From: Arthrobacter sp. Marseille-P9274
Lineage (GTDB): Bacteria > Actinomycetota > Actinomycetes > Actinomycetales > Micrococcaceae
DNA length: 64,000 nucleotides
Assembly (NCBI RefSeq): GCF_946892675.1
Contig: NZ_CAMPOV010000001.1
Coordinates: 2,578,033-2,642,032, forward strand
Direction: 5' to 3'
A model generated the notes under the pieces. It did not search any database and was not told where the DNA came from. It saw only the letters and a list, made by a program, of their open reading frames with translations. Below, one piece after another: positions 6,698 to 14,585 of this stretch. Numbering within the stretch: the stretch's first letter is position 1; each line of letters opens with the position of its first letter. The position numbers and the translations under genes were made by a program.

Positions 6698-8191
6698 ATG
6701 GCGACGTCGCTGGTGTGGTTCCGCGACGACCTGCGGGTCCGGGACAATCCGGCGCTGCTGGCCGCGGTCGCGGACTCCGCCGCGGTGGCGCTGTACGTCC
6801 TGGACGAGGAGAGCGACGGGGTCCGCCCGCTCGGCGGCGCCGCCCGCTGGTGGCTGCACCACGCGCTGGAAGACCTGCGCGGCGAACTGGACGCCCTCGG
6901 CATCCCGCTGCTGCTGCGCCGCGGCGCCGCCGCCGGCATCGTGGCCGAGGTCGCGGACGCCTTGGACGCGGAGGCCGTGTACTGGAACCGGCGCTACGGT
7001 GGGCCAGAGCGCCAGGTCGATGCCGAGATCAAGGCGAAGGCGGAGGAGGCCGGCCGCCACGCGGAGAGTTTCCAGGCCTCGCTGCTGCACGAACCTTGGC
7101 GGATCCAGACCGGCCAAAGCACGCCGTATAAGGTGTTCACGCCGTTCTGGAAGACCGTTTCGGAGCTGGACTTCCGCAGTCCGCTGGATGCGCCGGAACC
7201 AACGCAGCGCTTCCGCGGCCGGCTCCCGGAGTCCGAGGAGCTGGACGGCTGGGAGCTGCTGCCACACCGTCCGGACTGGGCCGGCGGCCTGCAGGAGGCC
7301 TGGACCCCGGGCGCCGCGGCCGGCCACGAACTGCTGGAGGACTTCGTCGACGGGGCGCTGGCGGACTACCCGCAGGGCCGCGACCGCCCGGCCGTGCGCG
7401 GCACGAGCCGCCTCTCCCCCTACCTCCGCTGGGGCCATCTGAGCCCGTTCCAGGTCGGGCACGCGGTCGCCGCCCGGCGCGGCGCCAGGCGTGGCGAGGC
7501 CGTCCGTACCTACCTCGGCGAGCTCGGCTGGCGGGAGTTCTGCTGGCACCAGCTCTACCACCAGCCGCTGCTGGCGGAGCGGAACCTGCGTCCGGAATTC
7601 GATGCCTTTCCGTGGGAGCGTCCGGGCCGCAGGCGGACCGGGAACGACGGCGGTCCCTCGCCTAGCGCCCGGGATGCGAACGACGGCGGTCCCTCGCCTG
7701 CCGCACGGGTCCGCGCCTGGCAGCGGGGCAGGACCGGTGTGCCGCTGGTGGACGCCGGCCAGCGTGAGCTCTGGACTACCGGCTGGATGCACAACCGGGT
7801 GCGGATGGTCTCGGCCAGTTTCCTGGTCAAGAACCTCGGCATCGACTGGCGGGTCGGCGAGCAGTGGTTCTGGGACACCCTCGTGGACGCCGACGCGGCG
7901 AACAACCCGGCGAGCTGGCAGTGGGTGGCGGGCTCGGGGGCAGACGCGGCGCCGTTCTTCCGGATCTTCAACCCGCTGACCCAGCAGGCCAAATTTGATC
8001 CCGAGGCCCGCTACGTCTCGCGCTGGGTGCCGGAGTATGCGAGCCCGGAGTACCCGGAGCCGATCGTGGACGTGAAGGAATCCCGGCAGGCGGCGCTCGA
8101 GGCGTACCAGGCGCTGCGCGAGGACAAGTCCCCGGCCCACGACAAGGTCGGGCGTCCGGGCACGGCAGGGCGTCGCGGCAGGGCCGGCTGA
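6698..8191 (+). CDS. phrB: Deoxyribodipyrimidine photolyase
   Basis: Uses blue light and FAD to split cyclobutane pyrimidine dimers. The N-terminal alpha/beta antenna domain begins LVWFRDDLRVRDNPAL. The FAD domain shows SRLSPYLRWGHLSP, LGWREFCWHQLYH, TTGWMHNRVRMVSASFLVKN and the signature WFWDTLVDADAANNPASWQW. The ATG at 6698 follows GGAAGGGG. Just before the conserved block GVPLVDAGQRELWTTG there is a 24-residue low-complexity insert carrying a direct repeat (about 7642-7699). The C-terminal tail, about 15 residues, is Gly/Arg-rich. The stop shares a base with the start of the next gene, so photolyase heads a coupled operon. Its promoter carries the operator also found at the carotenoid genes, which fits a light-protection regulon. 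Confidence 0.95.
   Translation: MATSLVWFRDDLRVRDNPALLAAVADSAAVALYVLDEESDGVRPLGGAARWWLHHALEDLRGELDALGIPLLLRRGAAAGIVAEVADALDAEAVYWNRRYGGPERQVDAEIKAKAEEAGRHAESFQASLLHEPWRIQTGQSTPYKVFTPFWKTVSELDFRSPLDAPEPTQRFRGRLPESEELDGWELLPHRPDWAGGLQEAWTPGAAAGHELLEDFVDGALADYPQGRDRPAVRGTSRLSPYLRWGHLSPFQVGHAVAARRGARRGEAVRTYLGELGWREFCWHQLYHQPLLAERNLRPEFDAFPWERPGRRRTGNDGGPSPSARDANDGGPSPAARVRAWQRGRTGVPLVDAGQRELWTTGWMHNRVRMVSASFLVKNLGIDWRVGEQWFWDTLVDADAANNPASWQWVAGSGADAAPFFRIFNPLTQQAKFDPEARYVSRWVPEYASPEYPEPIVDVKESRQAALEAYQALREDKSPAHDKVGRPGTAGRRGRAG
7642..7699. repeat. 22-bp direct repeat, 36-bp period, inside phrB
   Basis: The same 22 bases occur at 7642-7663 and 7678-7699, in frame and 36 bases apart. Both copies encode a NDGGPSP heptapeptide. 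The repeat unit begins with the nonamer AACGACGGC, which recurs elsewhere in the window. Confidence 0.95.
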
Positions 8192-8958
8192 TGGGCTTCG
8201 GCGTCTCCGTGGTGATCCCGTGCCTTAACGACGCGGGACCGCTGGAGGCCTGCCTGCGCTCACTCGCCGACCAGCTGGAGCCGCCGGACGAGGTCATCGT
8301 GGTGGACAACGGCTGCACGGACAACAGCGCCGAGGTCGCCCGCAGGTTCGGCGCCCGCGTGGTCGCCGAGCCCGCCCCCGGCATTCCGGCCGCGGCGTCG
8401 GCCGGCTACGACGCCGCGGCAGGCCACATCATCGCGCGCTGCGATGCAGACTCCGTCCTGCCGCCGGACTGGACCCGCCGGATCGCCGCCGCGTTCTCCC
8501 GCGAGCCCGGCCTCGCGGCCGTGACCGGGAACGGACGCTTCTACGCACTCCCCCGGCCCGCCGCCGTCGTGCTTTCCGCCTTGTACCTGGGCTCCTACTA
8601 CCTCGCCGCCGGGGCGGCGCTGGGCCACGCGCCGCTGTTCGGTTCCAACATGGCGCTGCGGCGCTCGTGCTGGCTGGAGGTGCGGGACGAGGTGCACCGC
8701 TCGGACGCCGGGCTGCATGACGATCTGTGCCTGAGCTTCCACCTCGGGCCGCTGCGGCGGATCCGGCTCGACCCACGGCTGGCGGCCAGCATGTCGCCGC
8801 GGGCCATCGCCAGCCGGTCCAGCCTGGTGCTGCGCTTCCGGCGTGCCTTCCACACGTTGTCCGTACACTGGCCGGAGCAGGCGCCGGCGCGGCGCTGGCA
8901 GGCCCGCCTTGCCGCCGGCCGCACACTTCCCGCCAATCGAAGGAGACAGTCCGCATGA
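8191..8958 (+). CDS. Family 2 glycosyltransferase
   Basis: A 255-residue GT-A enzyme. It starts VSVVIPCLNDAGPLEACLRSL, has EVIVVDNGCTDNSAEVARR for nucleotide binding, and the metal site RCDADSVLPPDW. One hydrophobic stretch (VVLSALYLGSYYLAAGAAL) near residue 130 may lie in or on the membrane. The start shares one base with the photolyase stop (TGATG), and the stop overlaps the SDR start by four bases. A role in glycosylating a carotenoid or lipid is possible, because mature decaprenoxanthin is often glucosylated and the carotenoid operon is adjacent. That is inference from position only. Confidence 0.8.
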   Translation: MGFGVSVVIPCLNDAGPLEACLRSLADQLEPPDEVIVVDNGCTDNSAEVARRFGARVVAEPAPGIPAAASAGYDAAAGHIIARCDADSVLPPDWTRRIAAAFSREPGLAAVTGNGRFYALPRPAAVVLSALYLGSYYLAAGAALGHAPLFGSNMALRRSCWLEVRDEVHRSDAGLHDDLCLSFHLGPLRRIRLDPRLAASMSPRAIASRSSLVLRFRRAFHTLSVHWPEQAPARRWQARLAAGRTLPANRRRQSA

Positions 8959-10457
8959 CACAACGGGTACTGGTCACGGGGGCCACCGGCTACATCGGCG
9001 GGCGGCTCGTCCCGCGGCTGCTCGAGGCGGGCTACACCGTCCGCGTGCTGGTGCGGTCGCCATCGAAACTCAAGGCCGTTCCCTGGCACGACGACGTGGA
9101 AATCGCTGAGGGGGACCTGGGCGATGCGGAGGCCGCGGCGAAGGCCTGCGAGGGCGTGGAGACCGTCTTTTACCTGGTGCACTCGATGGGCTCGGGCGCC
9201 GGGTTCGAGCAGAAGGAACTCGCGATGGCCCGGACCGTGGCCGACGCCACCGCGCGCTCCGGGGTGAAGCGGATCGTCTACCTCGGCGGACTGCATCCGG
9301 AGGGGGTGGAACTCTCCCGGCACATGCGCTCGCGGACCGCCGTCGGACGCGTGCTGCTGGAAGGCGAGGTGCCCGCGGTGGTGTTCCAGGCCGGCGTCGT
9401 GATCGGCTCGGGCTCCGCGTCCTTCGAGATGATCCGGCACCTGACCGAAAACCTGCCGGTGATGCCGGCGCCGAGCTGGGTGCGGCGGAAGATCGAGCCG
9501 ATCGCCATCAGGGACGTGCTGCACTACCTGGTGCACGCGCCGGCACTGCCGGAGGGGCTGAACCGGACGTTCGACATCGGTTCGCGCGAGGTGCTGACCT
9601 ACGCCGGCATCATGTACGGCTACGGGCACCAGGCCGGGCTGACGCGGCGCAAGGTCTTTTCGCTGCCGGTCCCGGCGCCCAAGCTGGCGGGCTGGTGGGT
9701 GGCGCTGACCACGCCGATCCCGCACTCGATGGCGGTGCCGCTGGTGGAGTCGCTGCAGCATGATGCGGTGGCCGCCGAACACGACATCGACGGCTACATC
9801 CCGCAGCCGGACGGCGGGCTCACCGGCTACCGCAAGGCGGTGGAGCTGGCGCTGGGCAAGATGGCCACGGGCGAGGTCGAGACCAGCTGGACCAATGCGT
9901 CGCAGGCGCCGCCGTCCGACCCGCTCCCCAGCGACCCGGACTGGGCCGGCCGCACGGTGTTCGTGGACGAGCGCACGCGCAGCACCGACGTGGCTCCTGA
10001 ACAAGTCTGGCGGGTGATCGAAGGGATCGGCGGGGCCAACGGCTGGTACTCCTGGCCGGCCGCGTGGGCGATCCGCGGCGTGCTGGACAAGCTGGTCGGC
10101 GGGGCCGGGCACAACCGCGGCCGCCGGCACGGGGACCGGCTCAGTGTCGGCGAGGCGGTGGACTGGTGGAGGGTGGAGTCCGTGGAAGACTCGCCGGAAG
10201 GCAAGGTGCTGCGGCTGCACGCGGAGATGAAGGTTCCCGGCCAGGCCTGGCTGGAGCTCTCGGCGCTGCCCGATGGCACCGGCACCACCTACCGGCAGCG
10301 GGCCATCTACTTCCCCACCGGGCTCTCCGGCAAGCTGTACTGGTGGATCGTGCTGCCGTTCCACGGACTGATCTTCCCGTCCATGGCACGCAACATCATT
10401 CAGCGTGCGGCCGCGTACCAGAGCAGCAGCATGGTGACGAAGAACCCGGTCACGTAG
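8955..10457 (+). CDS. SDR-type oxidoreductase with C-terminal DUF2867 domain
   Basis: About 500 residues in two parts. The N-terminal part is an extended or atypical short-chain dehydrogenase with the dinucleotide motif VTGATGYIGGRL at residues 6-17 and RVLVRSPSKL after it; a YLVHSMG segment follows, and the catalytic YxxxK is not obvious. The C-terminal part, from about residue 330 (VFVDERTRSTDVAPEQVWRVIEGIGG), looks like DUF2867, a START-like fold. The ATG at 8955 follows AGGAGACAG and overlaps the glycosyltransferase stop (ATGA). The last 58 bases overlap the end of crtEb on the other strand, an unusually long convergent overlap. The substrate is unknown; such proteins are often annotated NAD(P)H-binding. 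Confidence 0.8.
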   Translation: MTQRVLVTGATGYIGGRLVPRLLEAGYTVRVLVRSPSKLKAVPWHDDVEIAEGDLGDAEAAAKACEGVETVFYLVHSMGSGAGFEQKELAMARTVADATARSGVKRIVYLGGLHPEGVELSRHMRSRTAVGRVLLEGEVPAVVFQAGVVIGSGSASFEMIRHLTENLPVMPAPSWVRRKIEPIAIRDVLHYLVHAPALPEGLNRTFDIGSREVLTYAGIMYGYGHQAGLTRRKVFSLPVPAPKLAGWWVALTTPIPHSMAVPLVESLQHDAVAAEHDIDGYIPQPDGGLTGYRKAVELALGKMATGEVETSWTNASQAPPSDPLPSDPDWAGRTVFVDERTRSTDVAPEQVWRVIEGIGGANGWYSWPAAWAIRGVLDKLVGGAGHNRGRRHGDRLSVGEAVDWWRVESVEDSPEGKVLRLHAEMKVPGQAWLELSALPDGTGTTYRQRAIYFPTGLSGKLYWWIVLPFHGLIFPSMARNIIQRAAAYQSSSMVTKNPVT

Positions 10458-11284
10458 TTCAGCCAGAGGAACCGCTTCCAGCCGGCATTGCTGGCCTCCG
10501 CGCCCGCGTCGGGCACCGACCGGAACGGCCAGATGTTCGCGAGGTACGGCAGCGCCAGCAGGGCGCCCAGCGCGCCCGGCCAGCCGCTGAAGAGCATCAG
10601 GACGCCGGCCAGCGCGTAGGCGGCGAGCGCGTACTTGACCGTTGCGGCGGCGCCCAGCACGGTGGCCACGGACCCGACCCCGCCCTGCCGGTCCGCGTTG
10701 ATGTCCTGCACTGCGCCGAACGCCTGGCTGGCCATGCCCCAGAGGAAGAACGCCCCGAGCACCGCCCACAGCGCGCCGCTGAAGTCCGCGCCGGCGAGCA
10801 CCAGCCCGAACAGTGCCGGGCTGACGAAGTGGAAGCTCGAGGTCATCGAGTCCACGAATGGCCGCTCCTTGAACCGGAGCCCGGGCGCGCTGTAGGCGAC
10901 CACGGCGAACAGGCTCAACGCCAGCACCGCCGCGGACAGCCAGGTCCCGGCCGCCAGCAGGTACGCCACGAACGGCAGCGGCACGAGCACGGCGGCCAGC
11001 AGCGTGGTCCGGTGCAGCGAGCGGTCCAGCACGGCGCCCTCGGCCCCGCCCTTGCGCGGGTTGAGCACGTCCGACTCGTAGTCGAACACATCGTTGATGC
11101 CGTACATCGCGAGGTTGTACGGGATCAGGAAGAACAGCGTGCCGATGATGAGCGGCAGGTCCACCGCGCCGGCGGCGAGCAGGTAGGCGGCCGCAAACGG
11201 GTAGGCGGTGTTGACCCACGAGACCGGCCGCGAGGAGACCAGCAGGTTCCGCAGTGTCGAACGGGGTTTGAGGTCACTCTCCAT
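10400..11284 (-). CDS. crtEb: Lycopene elongase (UbiA-type prenyltransferase)
   Basis: Adds C5 units to lycopene to give C50 carotenoids such as flavuxanthin, the step that separates decaprenoxanthin producers from ordinary C40 producers. The 294-residue protein has eight or so hydrophobic helices and the two UbiA aspartate motifs: NDVFDYESD near residue 70 and the later DINADRQGG. The ATG at 11284 overlaps the end of crtYf by 11 bases. It is the last gene of the six-gene carotenoid operon. The order crtYe-crtYf-crtEb is that known from Corynebacterium and Arthrobacter. Confidence 0.9.
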   Translation of the reverse strand: MESDLKPRSTLRNLLVSSRPVSWVNTAYPFAAAYLLAAGAVDLPLIIGTLFFLIPYNLAMYGINDVFDYESDVLNPRKGGAEGAVLDRSLHRTTLLAAVLVPLPFVAYLLAAGTWLSAAVLALSLFAVVAYSAPGLRFKERPFVDSMTSSFHFVSPALFGLVLAGADFSGALWAVLGAFFLWGMASQAFGAVQDINADRQGGVGSVATVLGAAATVKYALAAYALAGVLMLFSGWPGALGALLALPYLANIWPFRSVPDAGAEASNAGWKRFLWLNYVTGFFVTMLLLWYAAAR

Positions 11285-11627
11285 GGGCGTCCTTCCTCCC
11301 GGCGGTTGGCCGTCCGGCGGTTGCCCGTCCGGCCGGCAGCAGCGTCCACAGCGCCGGCAGCAGCAGCGCCGCGGCCAGCACGTAGGCAAAGTCCTCCAGC
11401 GGCGCGAGCCCGATCCGCCAGCCCGACGTGTGCTCCGCACTGTACGCGAAGAGCCCCGCGGCGATCATGATGTTGTCGAACACCGCCGTCAGCACGCACA
11501 GCGCCAGCAGGGTGAGTACGACGGCGGCGCCCGCCTTCCGCGGCCGGCGTGCCTTGACGAGGGCGGCGGCCAGCGCCGCGGCCGCGGCGGCGGCGAGGAA
11601 GACGGCGTTGAGCAGCCAGTACGTCAT
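11274..11627 (-). CDS. crtYf: C50 carotenoid epsilon-cyclase subunit CrtYf
   Basis: A 117-residue membrane protein with three helices, belonging to the small heterodimeric lycopene cyclase family. The diagnostic stretch is FDNIMIAAGLFAYS followed by the conserved APLEDFAYVLAA; the Pro-Leu-Glu-Asp segment is shared with CrtYe. With CrtYe it closes the epsilon rings of decaprenoxanthin. The ATG at 11627 overlaps the CrtYe stop by four bases. The C-terminal tail is polar and basic. Confidence 0.88.
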   Translation of the reverse strand: MTYWLLNAVFLAAAAAAALAAALVKARRPRKAGAAVVLTLLALCVLTAVFDNIMIAAGLFAYSAEHTSGWRIGLAPLEDFAYVLAAALLLPALWTLLPAGRATAGRPTAGRKDAHGE

Positions 11628-11989
11628 GGGCGCGCCCCCTCGTGCGTCCGTTCCCCGGCGGCATCCGGCAGGAAGGAGCCGGTGGCCAGCCGGCGGGTGA
11701 AGAGCAGGTACAGGTTCATGGTCAGGTAGCAGAGGAAGGTCAGGAAGACGGCTTCCTCGAGGGGAAGCTCCGGGGCCAGCAGGAGGCCGGTCATGATGTC
11801 CGTCTGCCCGCGGTAGAAGATGCCGAGCGCAATGCCGGACAGGTCCCACGCCAGGAAGAACGCCAGGCCGGCCAGCAGCACCAGGCCCGCACGCAGCGGC
11901 GCCGCGCGGAAGAACAGGCGCAGCCGCCAGTCCAGGATGGCCATGCCCGCCAGCGACACGAGCAGCGCGGCCAGGTAGATCAAGCCCAT
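11624..11989 (-). CDS. crtYe: C50 carotenoid epsilon-cyclase subunit CrtYe
   Basis: A 121-residue partner of CrtYf with three hydrophobic helices. It carries WDLSGIALGIFYRGQ and APELPLEEAVFLTFLCYL, the Pro-Leu-Glu-Glu version of the cyclase motif. The start ATG at 11989 shares one base with the crtI stop (TGATG), so the operon is tightly coupled here. The frame is open far upstream, but that region is crtI read in another frame. Confidence 0.88.
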   Translation of the reverse strand: MGLIYLAALLVSLAGMAILDWRLRLFFRAAPLRAGLVLLAGLAFFLAWDLSGIALGIFYRGQTDIMTGLLLAPELPLEEAVFLTFLCYLTMNLYLLFTRRLATGSFLPDAAGERTHEGARP

Positions 11990-13638
11990 CACCGCAGCCC
12001 CGTGCCCGAGGAGGCCGGCAGCGGTTCGGGCAGCGCCGCCGTCGTTATGTCCCCGCGCACGCGCTTGAGCAGGATCTCCGCGCTGATCAGGCACATGGGC
12101 AGGCCGATGCCGGGAATGGTGCTGCCGCCGGCATAGAAGAGGCCGTCGACCTTGCGGCTCCTGTTGCTGCCGCGCAGGAAGGCGCTTTGCCGCAGGGTGT
12201 GCGCGGGGCCGAGGACGCCGCCCCGCCAGGAGTTGAAGTCGCGGGCGAAGTCGGCCGGGCCGACGGTCCGCCGCACGCGGATCCTGCCGGCGAGGTCCGG
12301 GATGCCGGCCCACCGGGAGATCTGGGCGATGACGCGGTCGGCGACTTCCTCGACGTGCCGGTCGCCGCCGCCGTCGATACCGCCGCCGCCCAGCCCGGGG
12401 TCGGCAGGGACCGGGACGAGCACGAAGAGGTTTTCCTGGCCCGCGGGGGCCACGGTCGGGTCGGTGGCGCTGGGCCGGCAGATGTAGACGGAGGCGGGGT
12501 CCGGAACCCGGGCCTGCTTGCCGAAAATTGCGGCGAAGTTGGCGTCCCAGTCCGAGGTGAACATCAGCGAATGGTGGGCCAGCTCGGGCAGCCGGCCGTC
12601 GACGCCGAGCATCAGGAGCACGGCGCCCGGGCCGGGCACGCGGCGGCGCCAGTAACGTTCGGGATAGCTCTGCAGCCCGCGCGGCAGCAGTGTCGTTTCG
12701 GTATGGTGCAGGTCCGCCGCTGAGACCACGGCGTCGGCGGCCAGCACGTGCGCCTCGCCGCGGCCGTCCCGGTAGCTGACGCCGAAAGCCCGGGTCCTGG
12801 TGCCGGCGCGCTCGGTCAGGATCCGGTCAACCTCGGCGCCGGTGATGATGCGGACGCCGTGGTCCTCGGCGAGCGCGCGGATGGTCCCGATGATCCGGGT
12901 GAAGCCGCCCTGCGGGTAGAGCACGCCGTCGTCCAGGTCCAAGTGGCTCATCAGGTGGTACATGCTGGGCGCGAGCTTGGGCGCGGAGCCGAGGAACACC
13001 GCCGGGTAGCCGAGGATCTGGCGCAGCCGCGGGTCGGTGACGAAGCGGCCGGCCCAGGCGTCCAGGGACTCGAGCAGCAGCCGGCCCAGCTTCGGCGCGC
13101 CGCGCAGCACCTCCTGCGTGAGCAGCGGCCGGAAGGAGGCGAAGGATGTGTAGAGGAAGTACTTCTTGGCCAGGCCGTAGGTCTCCTCGGCGGAATCGAG
13201 GTACGCGGACAGCCGGGCCCCGGCGCCGGGTTCCAGCCGCTCGAACAGCTCCTCGTTCAGCCGGCGTTCCCGGCGCAGGTCCACGGCGGGGCTGCCGTCT
13301 TCGAAGAACACCCGGTAGCCCGGATCCAGCACGCTCAGGTCCAGCTGCTCGGCGGCGGAGGTGCCCAGCAGGCTGAAGAAATGGTCGAAGACCTCCGGCA
13401 TCAGGTACCAGGACGGGCCGGTATCGAAGCGGAACCCGTCGCGCTCCCAGCTGCCGGCGCGGCCGCCCACGTCGGCCTGCTTCTCCAGGACGGTGACCCG
13501 GTAGCCGTCGCGGGCCAGCAGCGCCGCCGAGGCCAGGCCGGCGATGCCGCCGCCGATGACGGTGATCCGCCCGCCCGGTTCCACGGCCGCGCCGCCGCTG
13601 GCCGACCTGCCGAACCGCGGCGCCGCGGGAGGCCTCAC
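11989..13638 (-). CDS. crtI: Phytoene desaturase
   Basis: Converts phytoene to lycopene by four desaturations, using FAD. The N-terminal dinucleotide motif is ITVIGGGIAGLASAALLARD near residue 22, followed by EKQADVGGRAGSWE. The C-terminus has the family pattern GLFYAGGSTIPGIGLPMCLISAE. I choose the GTG at 13638: it lies six or seven bases after a GGAG site and overlaps the crtB stop as GTGA, giving 549 residues, normal for CrtI. The open frame upstream to 14139 is the shadow of crtB. Fourth-from-last gene of the carotenoid operon. Confidence 0.93.
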   Translation of the reverse strand: MRPPAAPRFGRSASGGAAVEPGGRITVIGGGIAGLASAALLARDGYRVTVLEKQADVGGRAGSWERDGFRFDTGPSWYLMPEVFDHFFSLLGTSAAEQLDLSVLDPGYRVFFEDGSPAVDLRRERRLNEELFERLEPGAGARLSAYLDSAEETYGLAKKYFLYTSFASFRPLLTQEVLRGAPKLGRLLLESLDAWAGRFVTDPRLRQILGYPAVFLGSAPKLAPSMYHLMSHLDLDDGVLYPQGGFTRIIGTIRALAEDHGVRIITGAEVDRILTERAGTRTRAFGVSYRDGRGEAHVLAADAVVSAADLHHTETTLLPRGLQSYPERYWRRRVPGPGAVLLMLGVDGRLPELAHHSLMFTSDWDANFAAIFGKQARVPDPASVYICRPSATDPTVAPAGQENLFVLVPVPADPGLGGGGIDGGGDRHVEEVADRVIAQISRWAGIPDLAGRIRVRRTVGPADFARDFNSWRGGVLGPAHTLRQSAFLRGSNRSRKVDGLFYAGGSTIPGIGLPMCLISAEILLKRVRGDITTAALPEPLPASSGTGLR

Positions 13639-14585
13639 CGGTGGCTCCGGAACAGGGCGGCGGCGGGCAAGTGCCGGAGCCGTGCGGCCGGAAGGTGCAC
13701 GGGTAGCCGCGCCGCCGGGATCTGCTGCTGGTACCAGGCCTTGGCGATCAGCCGCAGCTTGACCTGGTTCGGCACGCGGACCCGCTGGAGCAGCAGGTCC
13801 CCGGCCGGGGTGCGCCGCAGCCGCGCGGAGAGCTCGGCGAACAGCGCGTGGACGGCGGCGACGGCGGTGCGGCTGCCCGCGGGCAGCTCCGGCACCACCG
13901 CGCGGGCGGCGGCGAGGTCGGCGTCGATCCCGTCCAGCACGGCGTGCTTGTCTGCTTCGGTGAACCCGTCGACGGACACCCCGGGAAAGTAGCTGCGGCC
14001 CAGGTCGCGGTAGTCGTCCGCCAGGTCGCGCAGGAAGTTGACCTTCTGGAACGCCGCCCCGAGCCGCCGGGCCCCGGCATCCAGCCTGGCCAGGCGGTCC
14101 ACGTCCGCCGGCTTGCCCTGCAGGAAGGCGCGCACGCACATCAGCCCGACCACCTCAGCGGAGCCATACACGTACTCGTCGAAGCTGTCGGCGCTGTGCG
14201 CGGCGCGCTCCAGGTCCGCCCGCATGGAGGCGAAGAACGGCCTGATCAGGTCCGCGCCGATCCCGGTCCTCTTCGCCGTGATCCCGAAGGCGTGCACCAC
14301 CAGGTTCGAGCTGTACGCGCCGGCCGCCGCCTCCAGCGCCTCCCGTTCCAGCTTGTCGAGGCACGCGCGGATGGCCTCCGGCGCCGATCCGCAGCCGGCG
14401 CTGGCGCCGTCGACGATTTCATCGGCGATCCGCACCAGCGCGTAGATGCTCTCCACGTCCCGCCGGACCGGCTTTTCCAGCAACCGGGTGGCCAGCGAGA
14501 AAGAACTCGAGTAGCGGCGGATAACGACGGCGGACGCCTCCTGGGCGACCGCGGCGTATAGTTCCGCTTGGGTCCGGTTATCCAT
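13635..14585 (-). CDS. crtB: Phytoene synthase
   Basis: Joins two geranylgeranyl diphosphates head to head to give phytoene. The 316-residue protein has YSSSFSLATRLL near the N-terminus, the first Asp motif IADEIVDGA, and the second block FQKVNFLRDLADDYRDLGRSY with its DxxxD. The ATG at 14585 follows AGGAGGCGGTA and shares a base with the crtE stop (TAATG). The C-terminus, about 25 residues, is basic and Leu/Ala-rich. Confidence 0.94.
   Translation of the reverse strand: MDNRTQAELYAAVAQEASAVVIRRYSSSFSLATRLLEKPVRRDVESIYALVRIADEIVDGASAGCGSAPEAIRACLDKLEREALEAAAGAYSSNLVVHAFGITAKRTGIGADLIRPFFASMRADLERAAHSADSFDEYVYGSAEVVGLMCVRAFLQGKPADVDRLARLDAGARRLGAAFQKVNFLRDLADDYRDLGRSYFPGVSVDGFTEADKHAVLDGIDADLAAARAVVPELPAGSRTAVAAVHALFAELSARLRRTPAGDLLLQRVRVPNQVKLRLIAKAWYQQQIPAARLPVHLPAARLRHLPAAALFRSHR

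Noticed and set aside
5756-8140. A 794-codon open frame on the minus strand across photolyase
   Set aside because: Only its last third (from 6559) is protein-like; the rest is the antisense shadow of photolyase in GC-rich DNA.
8598-11219. An 873-codon minus-strand frame
   Set aside because: Its translation is Arg/Pro/Gly-rich low-complexity text opposite the SDR gene and out of frame in crtEb; no recognisable domain.
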